Below are positions 1 to 8,040 of a DNA stretch of 64,000 bases, piece after piece. How positions within the stretch are numbered: the first letter of the stretch is position 1; each line of letters begins with the position of its first letter. Origin of the DNA: Bacillus methanolicus (GTDB lineage Bacteria > Bacillota > Bacilli > Bacillales > Cytobacillaceae); the NCBI RefSeq assembly GCF_008764295.1, contig NZ_VTQX01000017.1, forward strand, positions 23,610-87,609. Reading direction: 5' to 3'. The notes below the pieces were generated by a model. The model did not search any database, had not been told where the DNA came from, and worked only from the letters and a program-made list of their open reading frames with translations. The position numbers were made by a program, and so were the translations under genes.

Positions 1-353
1 GAGAATCTACTGTTGCCGGAGTGGATCCCAATATTATGGGGATTGGCCCAGTTCCCGCAACGAAAAAACTGCTTGAAAAAACGGGATTATCACTAGATGG
101 TATCGACTTCGTTGAGTTAAATGAAGCATTTGCAGCACAAGTGATTGCCGTGAATCGAGAATTAAACATTCCCATTGAGAAATTAAACGTAAATGGTGGC
201 GCCATTGCACATGGACATCCGCTAGGTGCGACTGGTGCAATTTTAGTGACGAAAGCCGTTTACGAGCTGATGAGAAGAAAGGGTCGCTTTGCCATCATTA
301 CAGCTTGTATTGGTGGAGGTCAAGGAATTGCTGTATTAATAGAGAAGGCTTAA
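1..353 (+). CDS. Acetyl-CoA acetyltransferase (thiolase), C-terminal part
   Basis: The reading frame is open from the window edge (coding from base 3) to TAA at 351-353, so only about 117 C-terminal residues are present. Three thiolase C-terminal signatures are visible: NEAFA, the [14 protein letters not shown] block carrying the catalytic histidine, and CIGGGQG carrying the second catalytic cysteine. Thiolases catalyse acetoacetyl-CoA formation or the last cleavage step of beta-oxidation in the cytoplasm. The neighbouring thioesterase and enoyl-CoA hydratase favour a degradative role. The N-terminal half with the nucleophilic cysteine lies outside the window. Family is certain; substrate chain length is not. 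Confidence 0.95.
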   Translation, partial: ESTVAGVDPNIMGIGPVPATKKLLEKTGLSLDGIDFVELNEAFAAQVIAVNRELNIPIEKLNVNGGAIAHGHPLGATGAILVTKAVYELMRRKGRFAIITACIGGGQGIAVLIEKA

Positions 354-433
354 TGTTGTTTTTTCTTAAGTCGAAACGAGTTGTCCCGCTATCGTAAGCT
401 CGAAAACTATTAAGTCGACAGTAAGAGAAATGC

Positions 434-468
434 TATAATAAATTGAATCTTTGAAAAATAAAGATTCA
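434..468 (+). promoter_or_regulatory. -10 element and TetR-type operator dyad upstream of tetR
   Basis: A TATAAT hexamer lies at 434-439; no good -35 is present at 17 bp. Directly downstream is a perfect 9-bp inverted repeat, TGAATCTTT (444-452) and AAAGATTCA (460-468), with a 7-base centre. Its size and place between the -10 and the TetR start codon fit an autoregulatory operator. The assignment to this regulator is inferred from position. Confidence 0.6.
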
Positions 469-493
469 TACAACAACTAGTTTTTGGAGGAAT

Positions 494-1066
494 ATGATGA
501 AGGAAAAAATAATGAAAGAGAGCATTGATTTGTTTGATAAGAAGGGATTCAGTGACACCTCTATTCAAGATATTGTCGACTTAATAGGAGTTACAAAGGG
601 GACATTCTACTATTATTTTAAGAGTAAACAAGAGCTTCTTCGTGATATACATCTAAGCTACTTAGAAAGACTGTTAATGGAGCAAAAAGAAATCCTTCAG
701 GATGAATCGAAAAATTATAAAGAAAAGCTGCTAGCGATCATTCACTTAACGGTTAGCAAAATTAAAGATGAAGGGAAGATGGCACGCATCGTCTTTCGTG
801 AAATGCGCCATTTAAATGAAGATAATTTAAATCAGATCAAGATGAAGCGAAAGGAATTTAGGTTGAATTTTCAACAAATCCTTGAGGAAGGAGTGCAACA
901 AGGAGAATTCAATGAAACGATTCGAACGGATATCCTTTCTTTCGCGATTCTAGGTATGGTAAACCGGTCCTATTATTGGTTTAATCCAGATGGTGAAATA
1001 TCGGCAGAGGAGCTATCAGACCTTTATCTAAAACTAATACTCGAAGGGATCGATCAGAGAAGTTAA
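494..1066 (+). CDS. TetR/AcrR family transcriptional regulator
   Basis: This is a 190-residue protein with an N-terminal TetR helix-turn-helix (about residues 5-50). The recognition part reads IGVTKGTFYYYFKSKQELL, which is the classic family signature. The rest is an all-helical ligand-binding domain. The SD GGAGG (486-490) is only 3 bases from the first ATG and 6 from the second (497), so the second may be the true start. It leads a run of acyl-CoA genes, and a perfect 25-bp dyad sits just upstream. This resembles acyl-CoA-responsive repressors of the FadR/YsiA type in Bacillus, but the ligand cannot be read from sequence. Confidence 0.93.
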   Translation: MMKEKIMKESIDLFDKKGFSDTSIQDIVDLIGVTKGTFYYYFKSKQELLRDIHLSYLERLLMEQKEILQDESKNYKEKLLAIIHLTVSKIKDEGKMARIVFREMRHLNEDNLNQIKMKRKEFRLNFQQILEEGVQQGEFNETIRTDILSFAILGMVNRSYYWFNPDGEISAEELSDLYLKLILEGIDQRS

Positions 1067-1080
1067 CAGAGGAAAAGGTT

Positions 1081-1536
1081 GTGAGGTCATTGGGAAATCA
1101 GCATGAAATAGAAGTGTTTGTACGCTTCTGTGAAACAGATGCTGTTGGACATGTAAACAATACAAGTTATTTTCTTTACTTCGAAGAAGCAAGGACTAAG
1201 TTTTTTCAAGAGATTTTTAAAGAAAGAAATCAAAAGTTTAATATGATACTAGCTTCTATTAAATGCGATTATTTACACCAAGCATATGCAAGTGAATCAT
1301 TAATTGTTAGGACAAAAGTAATCGATGTGGGGACGAAAAGCTTTAAGTTAAGCCATGAGCTTGTGAACAAATTAGCTCGAGTACCAATTGCTTATGCGGA
1401 ATGTGTCTCTGTTTGTTTCGATTATGAAACACAGCAATCAGTTCCAATCCCAGAGGAATTGAAACAGCGGCTTCATGCTAATCAAATGAGTTTTGCCAAC
1501 CAAACGGATCCCATCAGCAATCCATGTAGCGGCTGA
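1081..1536 (+). CDS. Acyl-CoA thioesterase, 4HBT hotdog family
   Basis: The protein has 151 residues and a single hotdog domain. The N-terminal signature RFCETDAVGHVNNTSYF contains the aspartate that is catalytic in 4-hydroxybenzoyl-CoA thioesterase-like enzymes (YbgC/FcbC type). It is predicted to hydrolyse an acyl-CoA to free acid and CoA in the cytoplasm. The GTG start at 1081 follows a purine-rich GAGGAAAAGG stretch and lies 14 bases after tetR, so the two genes are probably co-transcribed. The last ~15 residues (NQTDPISNPCSG) look like an unstructured extension. Substrate is unknown. Confidence 0.9.
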   Translation: MRSLGNQHEIEVFVRFCETDAVGHVNNTSYFLYFEEARTKFFQEIFKERNQKFNMILASIKCDYLHQAYASESLIVRTKVIDVGTKSFKLSHELVNKLARVPIAYAECVSVCFDYETQQSVPIPEELKQRLHANQMSFANQTDPISNPCSG

Positions 1537-1600
1537 TGGGAGGAACAAGGGTTTATACACATTATTAGTTCAGAATATTCCGATAAAAAGGGTGTGGGGT

Positions 1601-2662
1601 ATGGTACAAGAGACCATTCAAGTTAGAAAAGGAGAGGAGCTTGACTTAAATAAACTGGAACACTATTTAAGTCAACATATGGAAGGACTCCCAGAGGAAC
1701 CTCTGCAAATACGGCAGTTTCAAGCAGGCCGCTCAAACTTGACCTATTTATTACAAAAGGGGAATTGGGAAGCGGTATTAAGAAGGCCGCCACTTGGCCC
1801 CGTTGCTCCTAAAGCACATGATATGCAAAGAGAGTACTTTATATTAAATGAACTGTACTCCTCCTACTCTCCGGCACCAAAGCCGTTATTATTTAGTAAT
1901 GACACATTATTAGGTGCTCCATTTTTCATTATGGAAAGAAAGAAGGGGATTGTACTCGATCAGGATTTTCCTGAGCATATTGAGGTATCCGAAGCATTAT
2001 GCACACGGATTTCTGATTTGATGGCAAAAAATCTTGCACGTTTACATGAGATTCCATATGAAAAAACAAAGCTTCCAACCATTACGAAGCCGGAAGGTTT
2101 TATGGAACGACAAGTTCATGGATGGATTGGTCGCTATGAACGGGTAAAAACAGAAGATATCCCTGAAGTTGAAGCATTGAAAAAATGGATGATAGCATCG
2201 ATCCCAAAATCTTCAGCACCTGCAATCATTCATTATGATTTTAAATTAAATAACGCCATGTTCGATGAAACGTTTCAAAACCTTGTCGGAGTCTTTGATT
2301 GGGAAATGACGACAGTAGGCGATCCATTAGCTGATTTAGGTGTAGCCATGAGTTATTGGATTCAAGCTGATGATTCAGATATGCTCAAAAAAGGTTTAGG
2401 TGACACTCCGATTACAACTGTAAAAGGGTTTTATTCGCGAGATCAGTTCATACAAGCATACGCAAAATATAGCAATCGCGATATAACAGATTTCCATTTT
2501 TACTTAACCTTTGCTTATTTCAAACTAGCAGTAATTTGTCAGCAGATTTTTTACCGTTGGAGAAAAGGGCAAACAGAGGACGCTCGCTTTGCCAATATGA
2601 ATGAATTTGTCACAAATCTTATTTTATATGCAAGCGAATCCTCTACAAAAAGTTTGAAATAA
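1601..2662 (+). CDS. APH-family phosphotransferase, ACAD10-like
   Basis: This is a 353-residue protein of the aminoglycoside/choline phosphotransferase (APH) fold. The catalytic loop IHYDFKLNNAMFD and the metal-binding segment VFDWEMTTVGDPLADLG are both intact. This subfamily matches the kinase part of ACAD10-type proteins and is often coded next to acyl-CoA dehydrogenases and enoyl-CoA hydratases, where it is thought to phosphorylate hydroxy-acyl intermediates. I chose the ATG at 1601, preceded by GGTGTGGGG, because an in-frame ATG at 1493 would overlap the thioesterase gene and add a tail without family likeness. It lies in a co-directional run with comB and the hydratase. Confidence 0.88.
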   Translation: MVQETIQVRKGEELDLNKLEHYLSQHMEGLPEEPLQIRQFQAGRSNLTYLLQKGNWEAVLRRPPLGPVAPKAHDMQREYFILNELYSSYSPAPKPLLFSNDTLLGAPFFIMERKKGIVLDQDFPEHIEVSEALCTRISDLMAKNLARLHEIPYEKTKLPTITKPEGFMERQVHGWIGRYERVKTEDIPEVEALKKWMIASIPKSSAPAIIHYDFKLNNAMFDETFQNLVGVFDWEMTTVGDPLADLGVAMSYWIQADDSDMLKKGLGDTPITTVKGFYSRDQFIQAYAKYSNRDITDFHFYLTFAYFKLAVICQQIFYRWRKGQTEDARFANMNEFVTNLILYASESSTKSLK

Positions 2663-2678
2663 AGAGAAGGTGTGCGAG

Positions 2679-3428
2679 ATGCGAAAGCTACATGTATTAA
2701 TGAAAAAAGAAGAATTACAAGAAGAGAAATTAAAGGATAAAGTGGTCGTTGTTTTTGATATTTTATTGGCGACAACGACGATCGCAATGATATTGGAAAA
2801 TGGAGCGGAGGAAGTTATACCTGTTAAAGATAGTGAAGAAGCTCATGAGGTTGCGAAGAATTTTGTTCATCAGAATTATTGTTTAGCAGGTGAATATTTA
2901 GGGAGAACGATTAATGGGTTTTTAGACCCTTATCCTCAAGCTTTAAAGAGACATGTTAAGGATAAATCGGTCATTCTTTCCACTACGAATGGAACCGTTG
3001 CGATGCGTCATGCTCAAGAAGCGAAAGAGATGTATGCTGCTTCTATGCTGAACAGTATGGCTATTGCAAAGCATATCTTCTCCACAAATTCTAGCGAGAC
3101 GGTGTGGTTGGTTTGTTCAGGTTCACATGGGGCTTTTAATTTAGAGGATTTTTATGGAGCAGGGTATTTTATCGATTGCTTGTTCCAGTGCAGTAATCAA
3201 TGGGCATTAACAGATTCAGCAATAGCAGCACATCTTTTTTATGAAGGAAATAAAGACAATGGTGAAAAAGTACTGTTGACGAGTAGAGTAGGAAGAAAAA
3301 TACATTCGGCTGGGTATGGAGACGAATTGAAATTTGCCTCCCAAAAGAGCGTCTACCATCAAATTGTTAAGTTTACAAACGGGAAATGTACAGTTTTGAA
3401 TAAAATGAATGAGGAGTTGAAAAAATGA
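2679..3428 (+). CDS. ComB-family 2-phosphosulfolactate phosphatase-like protein
   Basis: This is a 249-residue ComB-family protein. Typical segments are visible: VVFDILLATTTIAMIL near the N-terminus, GEYLGRTINGFLDP in the middle, STTNGT, and VCSGSHGAFNLEDFYGAG. Archaeal ComB is a Mg-dependent phosphatase in coenzyme M synthesis; many Bacillus relatives (YitC) have other or unknown substrates. The ATG at 2679 has SD AGAAGG at 8 bases. A GTG at 2670 overlaps that SD and is less likely. The gene is packed between an APH-type kinase and an enoyl-CoA hydratase (4-bp overlap), so its substrate may be a phosphorylated hydroxy acid from the same pathway. That link is inference. Confidence 0.85.
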   Translation: MRKLHVLMKKEELQEEKLKDKVVVVFDILLATTTIAMILENGAEEVIPVKDSEEAHEVAKNFVHQNYCLAGEYLGRTINGFLDPYPQALKRHVKDKSVILSTTNGTVAMRHAQEAKEMYAASMLNSMAIAKHIFSTNSSETVWLVCSGSHGAFNLEDFYGAGYFIDCLFQCSNQWALTDSAIAAHLFYEGNKDNGEKVLLTSRVGRKIHSAGYGDELKFASQKSVYHQIVKFTNGKCTVLNKMNEELKK

Positions 3429-4213
3429 CGATCACTTCTACCGATCATGTGAAGGTTGAAAAGAATAATGGTGTTCTTACGTTAACACTAAACCGTCCAG
3501 ATCGTTTAAATGCATTTAGTGCGGAGATGATTTCTACATTAAAAGCTGAAATTTCGTTAGCAAAAGATGACGAGCAAATCCGTGTCATCGTATTACGTGG
3601 AGAGGGTCGAGCGTTTAGCGCAGGTGGTGATGTAAAAGGGATGGGTGCTGGTTCACCAACACAAACATACGCGCATATTGGAAGATTAAATGAATTAATT
3701 ATTCAAATGCAGGCATTGGAAAAGCCCATTATCTGCGCCGTGCATGGCTATGCAGCAGGTGCAGGATTCAATTTAGCATTGGCATCGGATTTAATTGTTG
3801 CAGAAGAAGATACAAAGTTCATATTAAGCTTTGCAAAAGTTGGATTAATTTCAGATGGTGGTGGTTTATACTTTCTTCCTCGTTTAATCGGTATCCATCG
3901 TGCCAAGGAGCTCTTGTTCACAGCAAAGCCCATTACTGCAGAAGAAGCGAAAAACCTTGGGATTGTAAACCAAATCTTCACAAAAGAGAGATTCCGAGAA
4001 GAGGTGACTGCTTACGCTACTGAATTAGCACAGGGTCCAACAGTTGCCTACGGGTTTATAAAGAAAATTGCCAATCAATCGTTAACCGCAACATTGGAAG
4101 ATGTGTTAGAGCTAGAAAGAATTACTCAAGCTACGGTTGTGACGACAAATGACCATAAAGAAGGTGTTCGTGCATATAAGGAGAAGCGAGGACCACAGTT
4201 TTCCGGAAAGTAA
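3425..4213 (+). CDS. Enoyl-CoA hydratase/isomerase family protein
   Basis: This 262-residue crotonase shows the two oxyanion-hole regions: GRAFSAGGDVKGMG (about residues 60-73) and GYAAGAGFNLALASDLIVA (about 108-126). The active-site loop reads GLISDGGGLYFLPRLIG, as in PaaG-like members that carry Asp rather than Glu. It should hydrate or isomerise an enoyl-CoA in beta-oxidation or an aromatic-type pathway. The start codon overlaps the comB stop codon (ATGA), so translation is coupled. No terminator is evident before the downstream liv genes, 291 bases away. Confidence 0.93.
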   Translation: MTITSTDHVKVEKNNGVLTLTLNRPDRLNAFSAEMISTLKAEISLAKDDEQIRVIVLRGEGRAFSAGGDVKGMGAGSPTQTYAHIGRLNELIIQMQALEKPIICAVHGYAAGAGFNLALASDLIVAEEDTKFILSFAKVGLISDGGGLYFLPRLIGIHRAKELLFTAKPITAEEAKNLGIVNQIFTKERFREEVTAYATELAQGPTVAYGFIKKIANQSLTATLEDVLELERITQATVVTTNDHKEGVRAYKEKRGPQFSGK

Positions 4214-4504
4214 AAGTGAATTGAGGCAGATACATCCAATCGGCCATCTTAAGAAGCGCTACTTTACATCGAGAGCTAATGATAAAGTCATTCAACGCTT
4301 GAGGAATCTAATCTCGGGAAATCAAGCCGTGCTTGTTCAAAGTAACTGAAAAGAAGAAAATGAAAACGCTTTTATTAGGAGGTAGCTGCTTAAAAGAATC
4401 GTAGAGTTTAAGGAGCCAATGTCGATGAATGGGAAGAATCTGGATAAAGCTTCAAGAAGAGGAGCCCGTTCAAGAAAATTTGTAAATAAGAAAGGAGTGC
4501 GATA

Positions 4505-5368
4505 ATGGAATTATTGATTCAACAATTGTTTAATGGCTTAACGATTGGGAGCGTGTATGCCTTAGTGGCTTTAGGGTTAACACTTGTCTATGGCATATTG
4601 CATATCCCGAATTTTGCCCATGGTGCACTCTATATGGTTGGTGGTTATGTAACGCTTCTGATGATGACCAATTTTGGCGTTCATTATCTCCTTGCCATTC
4701 TTGTCTCAATGGCAGTAGTTGGGGTATTAAGTGTACTAATGGAACGATTTATCTTCTATCCGTTACGGCATTCACCACCTATTCAAGATAAGGTTGCAGC
4801 AATTGGCATCTTATTATTTCTTGAGGCGTTGGCTCAACTTTTATGGGGGGCGGACTATCGAACCATGCCAACACCGTATGGGCAGGTTGTGAATCTTTTT
4901 GGTTTGACGCTGACGATGCAGAGAATTATCATTGTCATCACCGCTATTGCTGTGATGATCGCTCTATATGCTTTCTTAAAGAAAACATTTATCGGTGCAA
5001 CGATTATTGCTATGGCGCAAAATCGTGAAGGGGCAAATCTGGTTGGAATTAATACGAACAAGGTGGCAATGCTGACGTTTTTCATTGCCGGAGCGCTAGC
5101 TGCTATTGGTGCATCGTTAACCTCTCCTATTAATCTCGTATTCCCAGGTATGGGGCATCTCGTCATCTTAAAAGCGTTCGTCATCATTATCATTGGTGGC
5201 ATGGGAAGTGTACCAGGTGCCATCCTTGGCGGATACATTCTAGGATTTACGGAGAGCTTAGGTGCGACGTATTTAGCAAACGATTACAAGGACATCATTG
5301 CATTTCTGTTACTTGTGTTGATCTTAACGATTAAACCAAATGGTATTTTTGCCAAAGGGGGCGTGTAG
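4505..5368 (+). CDS. livH: Branched-chain amino acid-type ABC transporter permease (LivH)
   Basis: The 287-residue integral membrane protein has about eight hydrophobic helices. The LivH N-terminal signature reads LFNGLTIGSVYALVALGLTLVYG, followed by IPNFAHGALYMVGGY. The conserved cytoplasmic loop for ATPase contact, AMAQNREGANLVGIN, is present. A strong SD (AAAGGAG) precedes the ATG. It forms the membrane channel with LivM and works with the LivG/LivF ATPases and the lipoprotein at 8041. The position downstream of acyl-CoA genes suggests import of the acid those genes degrade rather than leucine itself. That specificity is inferred. Confidence 0.93.
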   Translation: MELLIQQLFNGLTIGSVYALVALGLTLVYGILHIPNFAHGALYMVGGYVTLLMMTNFGVHYLLAILVSMAVVGVLSVLMERFIFYPLRHSPPIQDKVAAIGILLFLEALAQLLWGADYRTMPTPYGQVVNLFGLTLTMQRIIIVITAIAVMIALYAFLKKTFIGATIIAMAQNREGANLVGINTNKVAMLTFFIAGALAAIGASLTSPINLVFPGMGHLVILKAFVIIIIGGMGSVPGAILGGYILGFTESLGATYLANDYKDIIAFLLLVLILTIKPNGIFAKGGV

Positions 5369-6358
5369 ATGTCGTCCATCTTTACAAAAAAGAATACAGT
5401 CATCGCCTTGATTGTTTTAGCGTTTGTTATCCCATTCGTCCTGCAAAACCAATATTACTTGCATGTATTAACCCTTGCCTGTATTTGGTCAATTGCTGTG
5501 TATGGGTTGAATTTACTAGCAGGCTTTACGGGCTATCTTTCATTGGCACATGCAGGCTTTTTCGCGATTGGAGCCTATTCTTTAGGGTTATTGACCGTCA
5601 AGGCAGAATTAAGCTTTTGGTCGGCCTTTCTAATTTCTCCTATTATCACAATGATTATCGGTTCATTTATTGGACTTATTGCTCTTAGAACGAAAGAACA
5701 TTTTTTCGCCATCTATACGTTATGTGTTGGCTATATTATTTATTTAGTCATCGATAAGTGGGATTCGTTAACTGGCGGCGTACGTGGTTTAATCGGTATT
5801 CCAGCTCCAGCCAATATCGGACCAATTTCATTTACTACACCACTATCACAGTATTATTTTGTCCTCGTGGTCACGCTTCTTTGTATCCTAATGGTCTATA
5901 GAATCGTTCATTCTTTAACTGGTCGTACATTCATTGCGATTCGCAACAGCGAGGAGCTTGCCTTATCACTTGGCATTTCTACAACGAAAAATAAGTTGTT
6001 GTCTTTTGTCCTCTCGACTTTTTTTGCAGGAATTGCAGGCGCTCTATACGGAAGCTTTATCCGCTTTATCGGACCAGAAATCTCTTATACAACGTTCATG
6101 TTTGACTTTTTAACATATTTAATTGTAGGAGGAATTGGTACATTATCTGGCCCAATTGTTGGCACCTTTTTAATCGTGTTATTATCGCAAAATCTTCAAT
6201 TTTTACAGGATTATCGAATGCTTATTTTTGGCCCATTGCTCACCCTTCTCATTATTTTTTCACCACGTGGAATTGTTGGGTTTGTGATAACAAAATACCA
6301 CCAACGCCAACGAAAAATATCTGCGGTTTTAAAAGATGCAAGAGCAAAGGAGGGCTAG
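5369..6358 (+). CDS. livM: Branched-chain amino acid-type ABC transporter permease (LivM)
   Basis: This 329-residue membrane protein is the second permease subunit of the importer. It carries the LivM features YGLNLLAGFTGYLSLAHAGFFAIGAY near the N-terminus (given here in part: GFTGYLSLAHAGFF), then LTGGVRGLIGIP, and the ATPase-contact loop RNSEELALSLGIST. The ATG follows directly after the livH stop codon, so the two are translated together. It ends with a short basic cytoplasmic tail. Substrate is not determined by sequence. Confidence 0.93.
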   Translation: MSSIFTKKNTVIALIVLAFVIPFVLQNQYYLHVLTLACIWSIAVYGLNLLAGFTGYLSLAHAGFFAIGAYSLGLLTVKAELSFWSAFLISPIITMIIGSFIGLIALRTKEHFFAIYTLCVGYIIYLVIDKWDSLTGGVRGLIGIPAPANIGPISFTTPLSQYYFVLVVTLLCILMVYRIVHSLTGRTFIAIRNSEELALSLGISTTKNKLLSFVLSTFFAGIAGALYGSFIRFIGPEISYTTFMFDFLTYLIVGGIGTLSGPIVGTFLIVLLSQNLQFLQDYRMLIFGPLLTLLIIFSPRGIVGFVITKYHQRQRKISAVLKDARAKEG

Positions 6359-6360
6359 AC

Positions 6361-7128
6361 TTGATCTTACAAACGAAACAACTGACCAAGCGATTTGGTG
6401 GATTAGTTGCTGTTAAAAATGTTGACTTCAATATTGAGGAAAGGAAGGTCAATGCCATCATTGGTCCGAATGGTGCGGGGAAATCAACATTTTTCAACCT
6501 TATAACCGGTGTTCATCGCCCCTCAAGCGGACAAATTTTCTATAAGGGTGAGGATATTACTCATGTGCCAGCGAACAAAGTTGCTGAGTTAGGTTTGGCG
6601 AGGACTTTCCAAACGACGAATTTATTTGAAATGGCAACAGTATTTGATAATGTCGTGGTCGGTCATCGATTAAGGACGAAATCGAATTTATTCGATGCCA
6701 TATTTAGGACAAAACGGTTAAAGGAGGAAGAGGAAAGGTGTAAACAAAAGGCATTGGAGGTATTGGAATTCACTGAGCTTTCACATATTGGCCATCAGCT
6801 TGTCGCCAATATTTCCCAAGAGGAAAAGAAACGTGTCGCATTTGCCTTAGCATTGGCTACTGAACCAGAGATTGTTTTCCTTGACGAGCCAACTGCTGGA
6901 GTGAACCCAGATGAGACAGAATCATTGGCCTATTTAATCAAAAAAATGGTCAACCAAGGTATTACCGTTTGTTTAATTGAACATAAGATGCGCATGATTA
7001 TGGATTTAGCTGACCATATTATGGTACTAAACTATGGCGAAAAGATTGCGGAAGGAACACCAAGTGAAATCAATAAGAATGAGGAAGTCATCCGAGCCTA
7101 CTTAGGGGGGAGCGGTGCGAGTGCTTAA
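6361..7128 (+). CDS. livG: ABC transporter ATP-binding protein (LivG)
   Basis: This 255-residue ATPase has Walker A GPNGAGKST, Walker B IVFLDEPTAGVNP, and the LivG C-terminal segment IAEGTPSEI. The start is TTG at 6361 with SD AAGGAGGG about 6 bases upstream, two bases after livM. The ABC signature, normally close to LSGGQ, reads ISQEE here, so it is clearly degenerate. LivG proteins vary at this point, and the partner LivF keeps a canonical LSGGQ, so the heterodimer should retain one good composite site. It energises the importer at the cytoplasmic face. Confidence 0.93.
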   Translation: MILQTKQLTKRFGGLVAVKNVDFNIEERKVNAIIGPNGAGKSTFFNLITGVHRPSSGQIFYKGEDITHVPANKVAELGLARTFQTTNLFEMATVFDNVVVGHRLRTKSNLFDAIFRTKRLKEEEERCKQKALEVLEFTELSHIGHQLVANISQEEKKRVAFALALATEPEIVFLDEPTAGVNPDETESLAYLIKKMVNQGITVCLIEHKMRMIMDLADHIMVLNYGEKIAEGTPSEINKNEEVIRAYLGGSGASA

Positions 7129-7828
7129 ATTAAAAGGTGTAACGGTCAACTATGGAAAGTATGCAGCTGTAAGACAAATTGATATTGAGGTCAGTGAAGG
7201 GGAAATTGTGGTTTTACTTGGTGCAAACGGGGCAGGCAAAACGACAACATTTAAAACCATTAGCGGATTGCTAAAACCTTCTAGTGGAACTGTAAACTTT
7301 GAGGGGACACCTATCAATGGTAAATCACCAGATCGCATCGTGCAAGCAGGGATTGTGCAATGTGCCGAGGATCGCAAACTATTTCCGCAAATGTCTGTAC
7401 AGCAAAATTTAATGATGGGCGGATATATACATCGAAGCAAAAAAATGCAGTTTAAAGAAAGTTTAAAGGAAGTGTATGAGCTTTTTCCAATCCTTTACGA
7501 TAAACGTGATGAACCAGCCCGTTTATTAAGTGGAGGACAACAACAAATGCTTGCGATTGGGAGGGCATTAATGGCTAAGCCTAAATTAATGCTTTTAGAT
7601 GAGCCATCGATTGGTTTGGCACCTTTGGTCGTAGAGCAAATGTTTGCAAGCATACAGCATATAAACAAAGACGGGACAACAATCCTCCTCGCTGAACAAA
7701 ATGCAAACGCTGCGTTATCCATTGCTGATAAAGGATATGTGTTTGAAAATGGCAGGATTGTGATCGAAGGTACTTCAGAAGAGCTCTTTTCTAATGATGA
7801 GGTTCGAAAAGCTTATATCGGTGCTTAA
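7115..7828 (+). CDS. livF: ABC transporter ATP-binding protein (LivF)
   Basis: This 237-residue ATPase shows Walker A GANGAGKTT, signature LLSGGQQQML, Walker B LMLLDEPSIGLAP and the switch histidine region replaced by LLAEQN, as usual in LivF. The start is GTG at 7115 (or GTG at 7121) inside the end of livG; a G-rich SD lies just upstream, so the genes overlap by about 14 bases. It is the partner ATPase of LivG. The 212 bases after it, up to the lipoprotein gene, hold no recognisable gene. Confidence 0.93.
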   Translation: MRVLKLKGVTVNYGKYAAVRQIDIEVSEGEIVVLLGANGAGKTTTFKTISGLLKPSSGTVNFEGTPINGKSPDRIVQAGIVQCAEDRKLFPQMSVQQNLMMGGYIHRSKKMQFKESLKEVYELFPILYDKRDEPARLLSGGQQQMLAIGRALMAKPKLMLLDEPSIGLAPLVVEQMFASIQHINKDGTTILLAEQNANAALSIADKGYVFENGRIVIEGTSEELFSNDEVRKAYIGA

Positions 7829-8040
7829 TCATACCGATTTTCGCTATGATTGCGTTTTTTCCATATATGTCCAAAATCCAACATTTACACCTCCAATGAG
7901 GTTCAGTAGCACACATTATTTTTGCACGTCACTAGCCTATTGTTTGCAAGATAAATGGTGCTTTTTAATCCATACTACGGCTCAAAAGCAACAATCTTTG
8001 CGAAAAGAGCCCAATCATACAATGAAATGAGGAGAGGTTT

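Noticed and set aside
4149..4349. 66-codon frame overlapping the end of the enoyl-CoA hydratase gene
   Set aside because: Starts inside the hydratase in another frame, no SD, no family likeness.
7794..8030. 78-codon frame between livF and the binding-protein gene
   Set aside because: Starts within livF, no SD, product not protein-like (many Thr/Cys/His) and no family likeness.
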